Assembly (NCBI GenBank): GCA_902782395.1
Contig: CACZNF010000021.1
Location: 1 to 7,369, forward strand
DNA: 7,369 nucleotides
Direction: 5' to 3'
Source: an uncultured Erysipelotrichaceae bacterium
GTDB lineage: Bacteria; Bacillota_I; Bacilli_A; RFN20; CAG-826
The first letter of the stretch is position 1. The number at the start of each line of letters is the position of its first letter. The notes beneath the pieces are model-generated. The model was not told the origin of the DNA. It did not search any database and saw nothing but the letters and a program-made list of their open reading frames with translations. A program made the translations under genes and the position numbers. Positions 6,194 to 7,369 of the stretch are shown piece after piece.

Positions 6194-6229
6194 AAAAATG
6201 AACTCGTTTATACGGGTTCTTTTCTTTTA
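6194..6229 (+). terminator. Rho-independent terminator after tRNA-Arg
   Basis: GAACTCG (6200-6206), a 6-nt loop and CGGGTTC (6213-6219) form a 7-bp stem with one G-T wobble. It is followed by TTTTCTTTT (6220-6228) and preceded by an A-run (6193-6198). It ends the tRNA transcript and probably also the esterase transcript. Confidence 0.8.
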
Positions 6230-6233
6230 TATA

Positions 6234-6253
6234 CTTACTTATAAATAAGTAAG
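6234..6253 (+). repeat. 20-bp near-perfect palindrome in the intergenic region
   Basis: CTTACTTAT, central AA, ATAAGTAAG: nine paired positions on each side. It is mostly A/T, so it would be a weak RNA hairpin and has no clean T-tract after it. A protein-binding site is more plausible than a second terminator. Confidence 0.55.
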
Positions 6254-6278
6254 ATTTTATATTATTTAAAATAAGTTA

Positions 6279-6288
6279 CGCATATGCG
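6279..6288 (+). repeat. Short perfect palindrome CGCATATGCG
   Basis: A 10-bp perfect palindrome stands out as the only G/C-rich patch in an A/T-rich stretch about 40 bp upstream of the padR -35. It may be a regulator site, but ten bases can arise by chance. Confidence 0.3.
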
Positions 6289-6294
6289 AAAGCC

Positions 6295-6357
6295 AAAAAA
6301 TAAAAATGAAAAAAATAATAAAAAAGTGCTTGCAATCTATATACCTCGTGATATGAT
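6295..6357 (+). promoter_or_regulatory. Strong promoter of the padR operon with A-rich upstream tract
   Basis: A TTGCAA -35 (6330-6335), a 16-bp spacer and a TATGAT -10 (6352-6357) preceded by TGA, an extended -10 motif. Upstream, 6295-6325 is almost entirely A/T with repeated A-runs, resembling an UP element. Transcription would start near 6364. Confidence 0.65.
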
Positions 6358-6380
6358 GTATACCGTGAAAAGAGGTATGC
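6340..6380 (+). promoter_or_regulatory. Candidate PadR operator around the -10 and start region
   Basis: ATACCTC (6341-6347) and GAGGTAT (6372-6378) form a perfect 7-bp inverted repeat with centres 31 bp apart, bracketing the -10 box. TATACC occurs directly at 6340-6345 and 6359-6364, and its complement-like GGTATG at 6375-6380. The right arm contains the GAGG ribosome site (6372-6375), which is 6 nt before the padR ATG. The left arm lies upstream of the expected transcript start, so this would act as DNA, not as an RNA hairpin. Confidence 0.45.
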
Positions 6381-6381
6381 T

Positions 6382-6696
6382 ATGGATGCTCAATTAAAAA
6401 GAGGTGTACTAGATGTCTGTGTCTTAGCGGCTATTAAGAATGAAGATTCCTATGGCTATAAGATCATTAAAGACCTAAAACCAATTCTTGAACTATCTGA
6501 ATCCACACTCTATACCATTTTGAAGCGTTTGGAAGAAGCCAACATGCTAGTGGTGCGCTCCGCGGAATACGAAGGCCGGCTTCGTAAGTATTATCACATC
6601 ACACCGAATGGCTTAAGAAGAATTGAAGACTTCAAAAACGAATGGAAAGAAATTATGGAGATTTACGCCTTCATAGAAAGGGAGGAAAGATATTAA
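6382..6696 (+). CDS. PadR-family transcriptional regulator
   Basis: A 104-residue protein, the usual length for a short PadR-s1 regulator. It has the family signature in order: LKRGVLDVCVLAAIKNEDSYGYKIIKDL (5-32, including the YGY at 24-26), the recognition helix region SESTLYTILKRLEEANML (39-56), a wing at about 58-72 (RSAEYEGRLRKYY) and ITPNGLRRIEDF (73-84), leading to a short dimerisation helix. The ATG at 6382 is 6 nt after GAGG. Nearby ATGs at 6377 and 6386 are out of frame. It overlaps the next gene by one base (TAATG). In this gene arrangement PadR normally represses its own operon, probably through the ATACC repeats at its promoter. The inducing signal is unknown. Confidence 0.93.
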   Translation: MDAQLKRGVLDVCVLAAIKNEDSYGYKIIKDLKPILELSESTLYTILKRLEEANMLVVRSAEYEGRLRKYYHITPNGLRRIEDFKNEWKEIMEIYAFIEREERY

Positions 6697-7280
6697 TGAA
6701 CAAACAACAATTCTTAGATGAACTTAGAAGTAAATTAGTCGGTCTTCCCGATGAGGAAATTGAAAACCGCGTTAGCTTCTATGAAGAAATGATCAATGAC
6801 CGTATCGATGAAGGTAAAAGCGAAGAAGAAGCGATTAACGAAATCGGTACTGTGGATGAAGTAGTCAGAGAAATCGCTAAAGATACACCGCTTGTGAGCT
6901 TAGTGAAGCACAAGATGAAACCAAAGAGAAGACTCAGAGGTTGGGAAGTATTGATTATTATCTTCTCATTCCCATTCTGGCTTCCACTTGTGATTACCGC
7001 TATTGCACTAACATTCGCAGGCATCGTCGTGATGTGGAGTGGTGCAATTGCCGTCTACTCAATTGAAGTGAGCATGATTGCCACCATGATTTGGGGCATC
7101 TTAGGATACATCGGCTCAGGTCTAGCAGATACATATTACTTAGGAGGAGCTTTATTAGGCTTCGGTGGTACCATCCTCATGGCATTTGCCTGTTATGGAG
7201 TTACCAAAGGTATGTTCCGTTTAACTAGATTCATGATAATTGGCATCAAAAGTGCCTTTATCAGAAAGAAAAGGAGATAA
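6696..7280 (+). CDS. HAAS-domain (DUF1700) membrane protein
   Basis: A 194-residue protein. Residues 1-65 match the cytosolic HAAS/DUF1700 helical domain: FLDELRSKLVGLPDEEIENRVS..YEEMINDRIDEGKSEEEAINEIG (6-51). A basic stretch (71-82) precedes about four membrane helices (84-101, 102-120, 126-142, 147-168), and a basic C-terminus (173-194) follows. The start at 6696 has GGGAGG (6680-6685) about 10 nt upstream and overlaps the padR stop as TAATG, so the two are translationally coupled. Longer in-frame starts lie inside padR and lack a ribosome site. PadR-HAAS pairs are a recurring Firmicutes unit linked to membrane or envelope signalling. The biochemical role is not established. Confidence 0.85.
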   Translation: MNKQQFLDELRSKLVGLPDEEIENRVSFYEEMINDRIDEGKSEEEAINEIGTVDEVVREIAKDTPLVSLVKHKMKPKRRLRGWEVLIIIFSFPFWLPLVITAIALTFAGIVVMWSGAIAVYSIEVSMIATMIWGILGYIGSGLADTYYLGGALLGFGGTILMAFACYGVTKGMFRLTRFMIIGIKSAFIRKKRR

Positions 7281-7288
7281 GGATTATT

Positions 7289-7369
7289 ATGAAAGGTATA
7301 TTTGTTGCATTAATCGTCGTCGGCAGTGTTGCCTTAGGCGCTGGTGCGGTAATCGTGGGATATAACGTA
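7289..7369 (+). CDS. Start of a small membrane-anchored protein, possibly DUF4097-type (cut by window edge)
   Basis: Only 27 residues are visible: MKGIFVALIVVGSVALGAG, then AVIVGYNV, a single hydrophobic segment that could be a membrane anchor or signal. The ATG at 7289 lies 8 nt after the HAAS gene stop, with AAGG (7279-7282) 6 nt upstream and AAGGAG (7271-7276) further out. It is clearly the third gene of the padR operon. The usual third partner in such operons is a DUF4097 (beta-helix adhesin-like) protein with an N-terminal membrane segment, but the diagnostic domain is outside the window. Confidence 0.6.
   Translation, partial: MKGIFVALIVVGSVALGAGAVIVGYNV

Noticed and set aside
6109..6260. 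tRNA-associated integration site or mobile element
   Set aside because: No repeat of the tRNA 3' end, integrase, transposase or terminal repeat is visible. The flanking genes are ordinary operons.
6642..6695. Upstream start for the HAAS protein inside padR, adding 18 residues
   Set aside because: It has no ribosome site, and the ATG at 6696 with GGGAGG and TAATG coupling begins exactly at the domain.
6779..7024. 81-codon minus-strand ORF
   Set aside because: It lies antisense to the HAAS gene and has low-complexity S/I/L composition typical of shadow frames.
1012..7280. Mollicute-type code with TGA read as tryptophan
   Set aside because: No complete gene ends in TGA, which raised the question. 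But all genes are full length under the standard code, use TGG for Trp, and none is interrupted by TGA.
1..7369. CRISPR array or insertion sequence
   Set aside because: No regularly spaced direct repeats and no transposase or recombinase motifs were seen on either strand.

Overview
This is an AT-rich window from a low-GC Gram-positive bacterium, most likely an uncultured member of the Bacilli (for example a gut or rumen lineage near Acholeplasmatales, RF39 or Erysipelotrichales). The reasons are strong AGGAG-type ribosome binding sites, A/T-biased codon use, a single-membrane style lipoprotein, a PadR/HAAS-domain module and TTG/ATG starts. All complete genes end in TAA or TAG, and none needs TGA read as tryptophan, so the standard code fits. 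The genus cannot be fixed from the sequence alone.

Left block (1-4866, minus strand): a tight four-gene operon reading right to left. It encodes a TetR-family regulator, a GPH/MelB-family sugar:cation symporter, a GH36 alpha-galactosidase of the short TmGalA type, and a GT-B-fold glycosyltransferase-like protein cut by the window edge. Spacings are 29 nt, 1 nt and an 11-nt overlap, so the last three are probably translationally coupled. A promoter (TTGCTT-17-TATAGT) sits just upstream of tetR. It is followed by two GATA-N7-TATC palindromes with centres 20 bp apart, a good candidate autoregulatory TetR operator.

Centre (5012-6186, plus strand): divergent from tetR is a secreted lipoprotein of the SGNH / sialate-O-acetylesterase (SASA, CE6-like) family. 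It ends 26 nt before a tRNA-Arg(CCG) gene that has its own TATAAT box. A Rho-independent terminator follows the tRNA. Taken together, the esterase could remove acetyl groups from a glycan outside the cell, the symporter import a released oligosaccharide and the alpha-galactosidase trim it in the cytosol. The role of the glycosyltransferase-like protein is unknown.

Right block (6230-7369, plus strand): an intergenic stretch with two palindromes, an A-rich tract and a strong extended -10 promoter leads into a PadR regulator, a HAAS/DUF1700 membrane protein (TAATG overlap) and the start of a third small membrane-anchored protein. This is the common PadR-HAAS(-DUF4097) envelope-associated module.

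The most unusual signal is in the tRNA. The near-universal G19-C56 elbow pair is replaced by A19-U56, a compensatory double change.
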